Shown in pieces: positions 1 to 11,105 of a stretch of 64,000 nt of DNA. The stretch is taken from NCBI GenBank assembly GCA_977017575.1, contig CDRNVI010000148.1, forward strand, positions 62,001-126,000, read 5' to 3'. A model generated the notes under the pieces. The model saw only the letters and a program-made list of their open reading frames with translations, ran no database searches and was not told the DNA's origin. Position 1 is the stretch's first letter. Every line of letters begins with the position of its first letter. Source of the stretch: Paramoeba atlantica (Eukaryota > Discosea). The position numbers and the translations under genes were made by a program.

Positions 1-3000
1 AGAGAGAGAAGAAGAAGAGAGAAGGGGGAGAGAGAGGAGGGAAGAAAGTTCTTGGGTGTTCTGTTGAGAGGGGGGAGTTCGAGAATGAGAGGTCTGTTAG
101 TCCTAAGAAAGTGAGAAATAAGGTTTTTCCTCTCTCTCTCTTCTCTCTCTCACTCCTTTCTTTTCTCTTTTTCTTCCTCTCCTTTCTCTCTCTCTTTCTC
201 TCTTCTTCTTCTCTTTCTGATCTTCTCTTTCAATGTAGATTTCAAGAGCGATTACAAAACAATTTACACAATCTTCTGGAAGTCAAGATGGTAAAATTTT
301 GATGATTTGATTTATTTATTTATTTATTTTTGATGATATTTTGATTATTATTTTTAATTTTATTTGATTCTTTTTCATTTATTTTTTCTAATATTAAATT
401 CTGAAGTAGTTTTGCTGCCTCGAAAAATGGCCAAAAATGAACTGGTTTTTTTTTCTTTATCTTTTTTTTTCTTTTCTCCTCTTTTTCTCTTTTTTGGAAT
501 TCCTGATTTTTCATTTTTTTTTCAAGGATGATTTATCTTCTCAAAAAGAATTTGGTTTGGAAAAAAAACTTTCTTTTCTCTTTCTTTTTCATTTCTCACG
601 TTTTTTCTTTTTCCCTCCTTTCCCCTTCCTCTTCTTCTCTCTTCCCTCCCTCTCTCCTCTCTTCCCCCCCTCTCTCTTCAAAACAAACAAAACAAAAAAA
701 AATTATAGAATCATTATCAGAACTTGTATTAACATTAACAGACGACCAATTATTTGACTTAAAATTTCGTTATGCTGCATTTTTGACTTTGTCTACTTAT
801 ACAACTCCTCTGGAAATGCTTGAACATCTCAGGTTTTCTTTTCTCTCTCTCTTCTTCTCTCTCTTTTCTCTTTCTTGTCTCTCTCTCCCTTCTCTTCTCT
901 TATTTCCTTGATCTCTTTTTCTGTTTTTCAAAAATGAAACTTTTACAATTTCACTGGAAATGCTTGAACACCTCAGGTTTTCTTTTCTCTCTTCTCCTCT
1001 CTCTTCTCCTTCTCTTCCTGTCTCTTTCTTTCTTCTCTCCTTTTCCTCCTTTCAACAATGGATTCTTTTTTGGCTTTATTTTCTTTTCTGGTCTCTCTCT
1101 TTCTCTCTTCTTCTTCTCTCTTTTTCTCTCTTTTGTTCTCTTTTCTAACCTATCTTTAGGGTTCGGTATTTAGCCCTGGATGGCGAACCTGCAAAAGTGG
1201 TTCTTTTTTCTCTCTCTTTTTCTCTCTCTCCTCTCTTCCTCCCATTCTCTTTTCTCTCTCTATCTCTTTTCTTTCCCCCATCTCCTTCTATTCTCCCTCT
1301 TTTTCTTGCTTTTTCATTTCTCCCTCTCCCTTTTCTCCCTCTCTTATTAAAAGTAATTTAAAAAAAACAAAAAAAAAACAGAAAGTGAAAAGATTGCGTC
1401 TGGTTTCAGTGGTCAAATTTTGGATCGATGTTCAAATTCAGGATCTTCTTTCTTCTCCAGAAGTTACTTCTGCTCTCTTCTCTTTATTGGATGGTTTGTC
1501 TTTGTTTTCCCTCTCTTTTCTTCCTCTCTTTTCTCTCTTTTTCTCTTTTCTTTCTTTTTTGTCCTGTTTTTCATATTTTTCCTCTTCTCTTTCTCTCTCT
1601 CTCTCTCTCTCCTCTCTTCCCTTTCTTTCTTTTTAGAGATTAGTGAACAACTTGGAGATTCAGGGAAATCACTTCAAAAGCTCTTCGAAACAAGATCTGC
1701 TTCTTTTGTAGAGAAGAGAGAAGAGTTAAAGAAAAGAAAGAAAGAGAGGAGGGAGAGGGTTGAATCTGGAGATTATTTGGATTTTTCGGTTTGTGAAAGA
1801 GAAAAGGGTGAGATAAAAGAAAAGAAGAGAAGAGAAGGGAAGGGAAAGGATGGGAGAAAAGAAAAGAAGAGAAGAGAAGAGAAGTAGTGAAGAAAAAATA
1901 TTGATTTAATTTCTTTTTTAGTGGGATAAAATTTCTGAATTTCAATTTGCTCTTTCGTTTACAAATTATGAATTTGAGGTCTCTTATTCTCTCTTATTCT
2001 CTCTTTTCTTTTCTCTCTCTTTTCTCCCGTTTTTCTTTTCTTTTCTCTTTTCCCTTCCTCTTCTCTCTCTTTTCTCTCTCTTATTCCCTTTTCATTCAGC
2101 TCTTCGAAACTTTAAATTCACACGAATTATTGTCTTGGAACACAAAAGAAAAAAACAAAAAATGTTTAAATATTTCGAATATGATTGGTTTATCAAATCA
2201 TTTATCTGCTTGGTTTTTTTCTTTTTTCTTCTTTTTTCTTTTTCTTTTTCTTTTTCTTTTTTCTCTCTCGTTTTTCTTTCTTTTTCTCTTCTCTTTTATT
2301 TTTTCTCACTTTCCTCATTACCAAACATTCATTTCATCTTTCTCTCTTTCTTTCTCCTGTATCTTTACTTTCTAGGGTGACGACAGAGTTAACCAAAAAA
2401 GTTCGATTAACAGAACGAATTCGTCTTCTAGAAGTATTTTTAAATATTTGTGAGGAATTTTTTGATTTAAACAATTTTTCTGGGTTTTTTCTTTTTTTCT
2501 CTTCTCTCTCTCTCTCTCTTTCCTTCACTTTCTCCTCCTTTTCTGATGGGATTTCTCTCTCTTGTTTCTTTCTCTGTTTTTAGAGCCATGGCAATTATTG
2601 CTGGTTTGAATAACGCTGCTTCTCGAAGAATGAAAAAGGTTTCTTCCAAAAAAAGAAGAGAAAGAGAAAGGGAAGAGAGAGATATTTAACAACAAAAAAG
2701 AAAATGAAGAAGAGAGAGAAAGAGAAGAGAAGAAAAAAGAGACAAATTTTTTTTCTAAACAAAAAAAATTAGACTTGGGCAGGAATTGATCCAAATTTGG
2801 CTGCAAAATTTAACAAAATTGAAGAGATTATGTCTCCTGATTGTGGATATGAAAAATATCGAAATCATATTTTGGTAATTTGTTTTTGTGATTCTTAAAT
2901 TTATTATTTGTGAATTTTGGAATGTTTTAAAAAAAGAATTATTATTAAAAAATAATTTTACTTTTCTGATCTCTTTTCCTTCTCTTCCGTAGAAATGTGT

Positions 3001-3823
3001 TCCGCCATGTTTACCATATTTGGGGATTTACTTGACAGATTTGACCTTTTTGGATGAAAGTAATAAAGACACAAAAAGTGGCGCCATTAATTTTCAGAAG
3101 AGATTATTGGTATTAATTTTCGCTCTTTTCCCCTCTCTTTCTTTTCTTTCTTTTCTTTCTTTTCTTTCTCTCTCCTTTCTTTTCTTTCTTTTTCTTTCTT
3201 TTTCTTTCTTTTCCCTTCTTTCTTCTCATTCTTTTTTCATTTAGATGTCAACAACATTACAAATGGTGAGATTGTATCAATCCGTCGATTACACTGAAAA
3301 ATATCCCCCTCCAAAAGTTCTTTCTCTCTTTCCTCTCTCTCTCTCTTTTCGATTTCTTTGTTGTGGAAAAGATTTTTAATTTGACTTTTTTTCAGTTTGA
3401 TTATGTGTTGCCTTTTTTATCTTCTCAGCCACTCCATGAAGACGAGGTTCTCTTTTTTCTCCTTTTCTTTTCTGTTTTATATTTAGCCCTCTTCTTTCTT
3501 TCTTTCTCTCCTTTCTTTTCTAATTCTTTCTATCAGTGTTACATCAAGTCACAAATTATCGAACCAAAAGACCCAGAAGAGGGAACGGGTGCTCTTTTAC
3601 AATATCTCTCCCAAGAAAGATCATTGGTCAAAGAAATGATAAAAGAAGAGAGAGAAAATGAGAAGGAGAGGGAGAAAGAGAGGGAGGAGATGTGGCAAGG
3701 AATGAAAGAAGAGATTGAACAATTAAAGGTTCGTTTTTTGTTTTGTTTTTTTTGAGATTTTTTTCTCTTGCTAATTTTTTGAAATAGACTCTTGTAAAAT
3801 CTCAGAGCGATCCACAAAAATAA
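1..3823 (+). CDS. Ras guanine-nucleotide exchange factor (RasGEF), 5' end outside window
   Basis: This is the C-terminal part of a RasGEF, which loads Ras-family GTPases with GTP at membranes. About a dozen short exons join in frame. The exon near 711-831 gives a RasGEF_N segment (TTPLEMLEHL, equivalent to the TFLLTYRTF..P..LL region). Exons at about 1385-1490 and 1640-1780 continue the N domain and a charged linker. Exons from about 1920 to 3300 form the catalytic CDC25 domain: LLSWN, RIRLLEVFLNICEEFFDLNNFS, AMAIIAGLNNAASRRMKKTW and PPCLPYLGIYLTDLTFLDE, all hallmarks of the family. A short coiled, acidic/basic tail ends at TAA 3821-3823. The reading frame is already open at base 1, so the start lies upstream. 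It converges on the hexosaminidase gene, about 190 bp away. Family assignment is firm; individual exon edges are my reading. Confidence 0.85.
816..990 (+). repeat. Duplicated exon tail and 5' splice site inside RasGEF intron
   Basis: The last ~20 bases of the exon ending at about 831 plus the start of its intron recur at about 954-990 inside the following intron, with few differences (CTGGAAATGCTTGAACA.CTCAGG then T/C-rich). The second copy therefore carries a spare 5' splice site. Confidence 0.6.
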
Positions 3824-4012
3824 AATTTGAAAATAACGATTTAAAAAATAAACAAATGGAAAAGACGTGACACCAAAATTTTTGACAGAAATGACAAGTG
3901 AAAAAGGCTCGAAAAATTTTGATGGAAACTGAAATTTATTGAATGTTTTGTTGATTTTAGTAATTTGATTTTAATAAAATATCTCTTCCAAATAGATTTG
4001 AATTCTTTTGCT

Positions 4013-7000
4013 TCAATGATGGCACTGTTTGATTGAAATTGGGGATGGTCTTTCTTCTGATCCAATGTCCCAATAACAACTGCCAAAAATTTTGGATGAG
4101 GGAAAAATAATAGAATGAGAGAGAGAAAAAGAAGAAGAAAACCTCGAAGGGAATGGGGGATCTTCTCCAATATCTCGATTTGGTGCTGTTGCACCAATTC
4201 CACGAGAGAGAAGAAGACAACGAAAATTTCTCATTCTCATCCTTGCCTGAAACAAAAAAAAGATTTTTAAAAAGAAAGTTTTTACAAAAATGAAAACCCA
4301 ATTTCCCAAAAATTCAAACTTTTTTCAAAAAGATTTGTTTGCATAATTTTACCACAAAATAAAATCAAAAAGAAAGAGAAGAAGAAAGAAGAAGAAAATC
4401 AACAAAACAAGAAAACCTGGAGCATATTATTAGCGGTAGATCCATGGCTCCACAATCTCTCCGCCACAGCCGCAGCAGCAGGCCAAACAACAGCATCAAA
4501 ATTGGCATCATCCACTCTTTCTGACCACAAACATGTTTCTCCTGTTTTGGTTTTTATTTTATTTTATTTTTATTTTATTTTATTTTATTTTATTTTTATT
4601 TTATTTGTGTGTGTTATTTTTCTTTCTCTTTTTGTCTTTTTTCCTCTTTTTTTTTTTCTCAGTTTTTGAAAAGAAATGTTTTTGTTATTACCTCCAATAT
4701 AGCGATCTTCATTTTTTGGGGGAAATTTTCCTAAGAAAAAAATATGAGAAAAAAGAAACAGAAAAAAAGAAAAAGAAAAAGAAAAAAGGACCTCCGATTT
4801 GATGTTGAAAATATGTTTCCCAACCACGTCGATGGTCAAGATAATATCCTTGAGACCACAGCACATTATACCCATCAGCTAACAAATTTAGCAAATGAGT
4901 CAAAATGAAATAAATAAATAAAATAAAATAAAATAAATAAAATGAAATAAATAAAATGAAATCAATAAAATAAAATAAATAAAATGAAATCAATAAAATA
5001 AAAGAAATAAAATAAAATAAATAAAGGGAGGTGGCAAAAACCTGCTGCTTTTTCTGCAACTCTCGAATTTAACCATCCATGAACAATAACATTTTGTGGT
5101 AAAGATTTTCTAAAAGAATAAAAAGGAAAATGAATTTTAATTAAAGTTTTCAAGGATCAAATTAAATAATAAAGAATAAAGAAAGAAAGAAGGAAAAAAG
5201 AAAAAAGAAAAAAAGAAAAAAAGAAAAAAAAGAAAAAGAAAAAAAAAAAAAAAAAAAAAAAAAAGAAATAAAAAAAAAAGAAATAAAAGAAATAAAAGAA
5301 AAAAAAAAGAAATCTCAAAAAAAAAAAAAAGAAAAAACTCAACTGAAAAACACCATAAACTTCTTCCCAAGAAACAGGAGTTTGTCCCAATTCCTTCGCA
5401 AATTCATACTGCCTCATCAAAAACCATCGAAATACCTTTTTTTAATAGCAAATTATTAATTATTTAATTATTTATTAATTTATTTAAAAGATCTAAGATA
5501 AAATCATCAAAAATCAAAAATAACAAAAAAAACAACAAAAATAAAAATAAAAATAAAAATCAAAAAAAAAACCTCCTTCGTAGAAGAAAAATGTTCTTTT
5601 TTCATCCAATCTAAAATAGCAGGCGTCTCCCAACACTTGTATGTAATTTCATCTCCTTTAAAACAACATCAAAAAAATTTCCTTTTATCTCTCTCTTTTT
5701 TCTTTTCTCTTCTCTCTTTCTCTCTTTCTCTCTTCTCTCTTTCATCTCTCTCTTTTCTCTTCTCTCTCTTCTCATTTTTAGAAAAAAAATCAAACCTCCG
5801 GTATGTAATAAACCCATAGAATCTTTTGCAAACTTTTTCATTTTATAAGAATAATCAAAATCGTTGCTTTTCTCTTCTCTTTCATTTTGAAGAATTGCCA
5901 AAATTCGATAAATTTCTTTCACAGTTTGAAATGTTTGGTTTTTACTGGAGAGCCAGAAAGAAAGAGAAAGAGAGAAAGAGTGAGAAAGAGAATGATCGAT
6001 TTCATCAAAAAAACAAATTCCAAAAAAAAAGGAAAGAAAAAGAAAAAGAAAAAAGAAAAAAGAAAAAAGAAAAAAGAAAAACCTGGGATCAAGAGGGATA
6101 TTACAATCACCACTGGAAAGAGGAGGACAAAGAGTGTATTTACTTTCGCAATGTTCTTTCCAATTTTTTGGGAGAAGTTCTTCTTCTCCAATCCCCCACG
6201 CTCTTTTTTTGAATTGTTTAAAAAATCATTAATTTGTTTTTTATCGGGGAAGAGAGAGAGAGAGGGGGAAGAGAAGGAAGAGAGGGGGAAAAGATAAGAA
6301 CAAGAGAGAGAAAAAGGATAAAAGAGAGAGAGAAAAAGAGAAAAAGAAAAAAGAAAGAAAAAAAAAGAGAAAAAAAGTTAGTTGACTGCGATGGGACTTG
6401 AACCCACAACCTTCGGCACCGTAGACCGACACTCTACCAATTGAGCCACGCAGTCATTTGTTGATGTGGGAGGGAAAAAAGGAAGAGAGAAGAGAAAAAG
6501 AAAGAGAGAGAGAGAAAAAAGAAAAATGGTGGGAAAAAAAAATGAATTTGATTGACTACGATGGGACTTGAACCCACAACCTTCGGCACCGTAGACCGAC
6601 ACTCTACCAATTGAGCCACGCAGTCATTTGTTGATGTGGGAGGAAAAAAAGGAAGAGAGAAGAGAAAGAGAAAAGAGAAGAACCTGGCATGGGAAGGAGC
6701 ATCAGCTTCAAAATAGACGCGAATTCCTCTTTTCTGAGCGTATGAAATAATTTCTCTGACATCTCGAACTCCATATGTTTCTCTTTGTGACCAGGCTATC
6801 CAGAAAGAGAAAAGAATAAGCCAATTGGAAAAAGAAAGAGAGAAAGAAAAAGAAGAGTTGAGAAAGAGGGAAGGGAAAGAGAATTAGAAGAAAAAGAGAA
6901 GAGAAAGAGAAAGAGAAAGAGAAAAAAACCTCCTTGGATTAAACGAGGAAATTGTTTCAAATGGAGAGGAAAAGATTGACTATCTATTATGAAATATTAT

Positions 7001-9925
7001 TATTATTCAAAATCGCTTCTCTCCTTGTATTCTTCTTTCTTTCTCTCTCTCTCTCTTTAATACCTGTTATATGCCAATGAAGAACATTTAATTTTGAATA
7101 AGACATCGCATCAAGAAGTCTCTTGATTGTCACCAAATGGATGTAATGCCGAGAAGTATCCTGTGAGATGAAAGAAAGAAAAAAAAAAATCTCAAAAAAA
7201 ATACAAAAATAAATCAAGAAAAAATAATCTTATTTTAATAAATTAGAAACCAAAACAAAAATAATAAATCATAAAATAAAATAAAATAAAAAATATTTAA
7301 TCGTTTTTTGAAAACATTCTCTTCCTTGCAAGCAAACTTGACAGGAAGGTTCGAGTTTTGAAGTGAGAGGAAACCACTCTTGCCTAAAAATTTTTAATCA
7401 AAAAATATGTTCTATCTTATTTTTAATTAATTAATTAATTAATTAGTGGCTTGCTCTCCCTTCAAACCCCAAACCTTCCTCCTGAGGTCAAGTTTGAGTC
7501 TCTAAGTTCAGAAAAAAAAAATTGTTCTCTTTCAGAAATTTAGAAATGGTTGCCATTCCTTCCCAAAAAGAAGCCATTCGGGAAGACAGAGGCTCCATTC
7601 ACACTCACTCCTTTAATCAATGAAGGGTTCATTTGAATTTTTGGATGATTCCTCCATCCATTTTATATTATAATTTCAACTTCAATTCAGTTTTCAACTT
7701 CAACTTTTGATCTTTTACCACAATATTCCTCTAACCTTTTTTGAGTTCTGACGATCCATCGGTCCCCCCGGAATTCATTCACAGAGGTGAATGAACATCT
7801 CAATCCGAGATTTGATTTGGTTCATTTCACCACATCATCAGATTGGTGGGGGGTTTCGTTGCCATTCGAAGGAGGAATGTCAAGTGAGATTCCCACAATA
7901 TGCTCAGTGTGGTCCTTCTACCACTTGTCTAATGATATTGAAACAATAAAAACACAAAAATTAATACAATCCACATTTGAGGTATTTTTTAACTATCAAT
8001 TCGAAAACTTCTTCTTTTTTGAGAAGCTGAGAAATCTGAGTTTTTAGAGTCATCGATTAAGGGAAGGTGAACAGCAAATCTGGGATTCAATTAGCAATAG
8101 CTGCTCATTCTTTTGATAACATCGCTTGATCGCTTTTGTTTTTCATTGCTTTTCATATCATTCTCAAATTCTCAAATTCTTTATTGTTTACGAAAAGAAA
8201 AATGAACAGAAATAAAAAGTAAAAATAAAATAAAATAATCAATAAATAAACAGAAAAAAGAATAAGAAACAAACCAGATGAAAGCCACGATGTTTAAAAC
8301 GAGGAAAATCAGAAATCTCGAGAGGGATTGCTGGCAATACATATTGATCATTTGAGACATTGTACATCACCTTTTGAAAAGAAAGAAGAGTTTTTATTAA
8401 GAAGAAAATGGGAAAAAAAAATACAAAAAAAATACAAAAAAAATACAAAAAAAAATACAAAAAAAAAAGAAAGAAAAAGACAAAAGAAAAAATACATATT
8501 GAGAAAATGTTTCTAAACCACGAAGAGCCCCCCAAACAGTTTTGGAAGACAATTTGGCACGATATTTCTGTTGTTTGTTTTCTTTTTGGGGCAAAGAGAT
8601 TTCGTATGATTCGTCTACGTTGTGTGTTAGCTGTTCCGGTTTTGGAGTGTGAATGGAAGATGTTTTTTTTTTGGAGAAGAAGAGAGAAGAAATTTTTTTG
8701 TGGGGTTAGAGAAGGGGAAATTATTCTTTTTGAAAAGAATATAAAAGATAATAAAAGTGTCTGATTCAATAGGAATTTAGAGTAATATTAAAGATAATTA
8801 ATAATAAGAATAAGAATAATAATAATAATAATAAATTAAAAAAATTAAAAAAACCTCTTCAAGTTCTGATTCAATAGTAATTTGAAGAGCGCCAAGGATC
8901 ATATTTTCGGAATGAGAAAAAGTGTGATCTTTTATTACTCGAGAAAGAACATCCTCTTGATTTTTTTTTAGTATTGGAATGAGAGAGAGAGAGAAGAAAG
9001 AGAAAGAGAGGGGGGAAAAGAGAAAGGAGAGAGAGAAAAAAAAAGAAAAAGAAACCAAAAATATTTTCAGGAGGAGAAATAGGATGAGAACAAGAAAGAC
9101 CATGAGAAAAGATGAGTTTGTGATAACGTTCTATTCCTTCTTTTATGATTTTTGAAGTTGATTTTGTGTATATTTGAAAACATGGATGTAACTAACAAAG
9201 AGAGGAGAGAGAGAGAGAGAGAAGAGAAGAGAGAGAGAAAAGACAGGAGAAAAGAGAAAGAGAAAGAGAGAAAAAGAGAAAAGTCGGTATTATCTCAATA
9301 AACTTTTTGATGAATCACTCTCTTTCTCTCTCCTTTCTCTTCTTCTTCTTCTTCTTCTCACTCTTCTCAACCAAATAATAATAAAACAATACCACAAAAC
9401 CACAAGTTTGTTGAGATAAAGTTTGGGGAAGTGGCCAAACAGAGAGAGAAGAAGAAGAAGGAAACAATTCTTTTGTGTTCTTTTCTCCAAATCGATCAAT
9501 CTTTTCAAAACCTTTTCTTTTTCTTTTAGTTGAAGGAGAGAACAGAAAGAAAGAGAAGAGAAACAGAAAGAAAGAAGAGAAACAGAAACAAAAGAAAGAG
9601 AAGAAAAACTTTTCAAAACCTTTTCTTTTCTTTTAATAGAGAAAAACAAAGAAAGAAGAGAGAGTGGGAAAAGAGAGAGGGAAGAGGAAGAGAAAAGAGA
9701 AAGAAAGAGAGAAAAGAAAAAAGAAAAAAAACCTGGTTCTCTTTCCTTTCTCTCCTTTCTTCTCTCTTTCAACTTCTCCAAAGCAGAAACTCTCAAATCT
9801 TTCTTCAAATCAATTTTCTCTCTTCCTTCCAACAATCTTTCTTTCTTTCCATTACAAAATACAACAAAAAGAAAAAGAAAAAGAAAAAGAAAGAAGACAA
9901 TTTCAAAACTTCTTCTTTTTACCAT
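4013..9925 (-). CDS. Beta-N-acetylhexosaminidase, glycoside hydrolase family 20
   Basis: Secreted or lysosomal exo-hydrolase removing terminal N-acetylhexosamines from glycoconjugates or chitin oligomers. Read from the 5' end: a candidate signal-peptide exon (start 9925, hydrophobic [12 protein letters not shown]); an exon near 9420-9470 with VWPLPQ; an exon at about 9060-9190 ([14 protein letters not shown]); [14 protein letters not shown] with [14 protein letters not shown] (about 8520-8625); [17 protein letters not shown] (about 8275-8370); DTSRHYI...KLNVLHWHI (about 7060-7160); [24 protein letters not shown] (6684-6800); [11 protein letters not shown] (about 6080-6202). The catalytic Asp-Glu pair lies in LHTGG|DEI, split by an intron near 5670-5790. 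[12 protein letters not shown] follows near 4830, and the C-terminus ends at TGA 4013. The two tRNA genes sit in intron 6203-6683. The first two exons and their join are the least certain part. Internal exons are supported motif by motif. Confidence 0.85.
4555..5340. repeat. Low-complexity intronic repeats (ATTTT/AAAAT and A-rich tracts)
   Basis: Within hexosaminidase introns: repeated ATTTT pentamers at about 4555-4605, AAATA/AAATG pentamers at about 4905-5030, and an almost pure A tract with scattered G at about 5165-5335. No coding meaning is supported; open frames here are artefacts of composition. Confidence 0.8.
6383..6455 (-). tRNA. tRNA-Arg (anticodon ACG)
   Basis: On the minus strand the sequence folds as a complete cloverleaf: 7-bp acceptor GACTGCG/CGCAGTC with discriminator A, D arm GCTC..GAGT, anticodon stem TCGGT/GCCGA with loop CTACGGT (anticodon ACG), and T arm GTGGG-TTCAAGT-CCCAT. 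No intron is present. It lies inside an intron of the hexosaminidase gene, same strand, 98 bp from a second copy. Confidence 0.95.
6553..6625 (-). tRNA. tRNA-Arg (anticodon ACG), second tandem copy
   Basis: Same sequence as the neighbouring tRNA except one base in the 3' acceptor strand (CGTAGTC), which changes one C-G pair to a G-U pair, so it should still fold. The repeat unit is 170 bp and includes the upstream flank ending in TTTGTTGATGTGGGAGG, showing a recent tandem duplication. Confidence 0.93.
7165..8270. other. Unusually long hexosaminidase intron with unexplained sequence
   Basis: The gap between the exons ending HRGFHL (8275) and beginning DTSRHYI (about 7161) is about 1.1 kb, several times longer than other introns here. 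The middle (about 7300-8180) lacks the T/C bias of normal introns and holds balanced-composition stretches, with short open segments on both strands (for example 7787-8047 +). None matches a family I know. It also holds an (TTAA)n tract at about 7431-7447. It may be an old insertion. Confidence 0.4.
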
Positions 9926-11105
9926 TCCAAAAAGAACACAAAAAAAACCGAAAAAAGTCTTTTCTCTTTCTTTCTCTTTTCTCTCTTACTCTTTTTGGTT
10001 CATTGGAGTTGAGAAAGATTTTTTCAGTTTTTTTTGATTTTGTTTTCTGAAAAAAAAAAAAAAGAGAAAAACAACAAAATCCAAAAATTAATTGAAACCA
10101 AAAAGTCAGAAACCAAAAAATGATTTATTACCACCCTCCCTCTCTGAAAACCAAGCAAGAAACTAATACATTTTGAACCAATCATGCTCTTCTTCTTGAA
10201 ATTACCGAACAAGAGGGATTCTTTTCTGATCCGTTTTCCCTTTTTCTTTTTCTTCCCTTGATCCAATCTCTCTGAGATTTTGTGTTTTTTTTGTGTTTTT
10301 CTCAAAAAATGAAACACACTCCAACAAACCTTTTCTAAAAAAAACCAATTAAGAAACAAAATATTGGGCCATTGCTCTTTCTTGATCGAGATGGATTTCC
10401 TTTCTGATTCCATTTTTTGGGATTGGCCCCCAATCTCTTTCTTCTTTTGAAATCTCAAAACAAGACACAAAACCTTTTTCTTTTTCTGAAACCCAATGAA
10501 GAGAGAAGAGAGAGAGAGACCATCCACCATCTTTCTTTTTCATTGGCAACCTTAAAAACTGTTGCCCCTTTCTTCATGAAGCTAGTTGTTGATAAAAAAA
10601 ATGGTCGAAGAAGAAGAAGAAGAAGAAGAAATAAAAGGCAAGAATTTGAAACAAAGAAAACTGAAAAGAGAAAAAGAGAGAAACAATAACAGAAAACTGC
10701 GAGACAACGCTGTTTTTTTTCCTTTTTTCAAAGAGAGAAGGAGAGAGAAGGAAAGAGAGAAGAGAAAAGAAAGGAGAAAAAGAGAGAGAGAGAGAAGATC
10801 TTCTTCAAATCCACCAACAAAAACAAGATTGGTGTTGCTCGAAAAGAATCTTTCTCTTTCTCTTTTTGGTGATAACCAACAGAGAGAAATGAAAAAGAAT
10901 TTCAGTTCAATTTCAGTGAAAAAGGTTTTTGTTTCTTCTGTTAATTTTTGGTTTTGTTTCTTGTCGTTTTGTTCGTTTTTTGGTTTTGTTTCTTGTTCTT
11001 TTGTTAATTTTTGGTTTTGTTTCTTGGCGTTTTGTTAATTTTTGGTTTTTGTTTTTGTTTTATTTTTATTTTATTTTTGTTATTTTTTCTTTTTTTGTGA
11101 TATTT
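9926..11105. other. Intergenic region with simple repeats and relics of RING-gene flanks
   Basis: This region contains polypurine/polypyrimidine runs and (GAA)n at about 10604-10630. Segments resemble the 13,200-13,410 flank: the piece reading AGAAAACTGCGAGACAACGCTG occurs at about 10690 and 13388, and the piece GATTCTTTTCTGATC.GTT at about 10210 and 13295. It thus looks like the ancestral upstream flank of the RING genes, partly rearranged. Long open frames on both strands are low-complexity and I do not call them genes. Confidence 0.5.

Noticed and set aside
111-2800. Many long open frames full of S, F, L or K/E on either strand in the first 3 kb
   Set aside because: They read through T/C-rich introns of the RasGEF gene; composition alone keeps them open.
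4533-5420. Hydrophobic poly-Phe or poly-Lys open frames
   Set aside because: They come from ATTTT and A-rich intronic tracts of the hexosaminidase gene.
6218-6619. Open frames repeating [15 protein letters not shown] or [18 protein letters not shown]
   Set aside because: These are translations of the two tRNA-Arg genes, a well-known false positive.
7787-8047. An 86-residue plus-strand frame in the long intron as a gene
   Set aside because: It has no recognisable domain, no conserved neighbour and uncertain ends; kept only as a finding.
10024-10689. Overlapping 90-168 residue frames between hexosaminidase and RING copy A
   Set aside because: Low complexity, no conserved motif, and present on both strands; better explained as duplicated flank.
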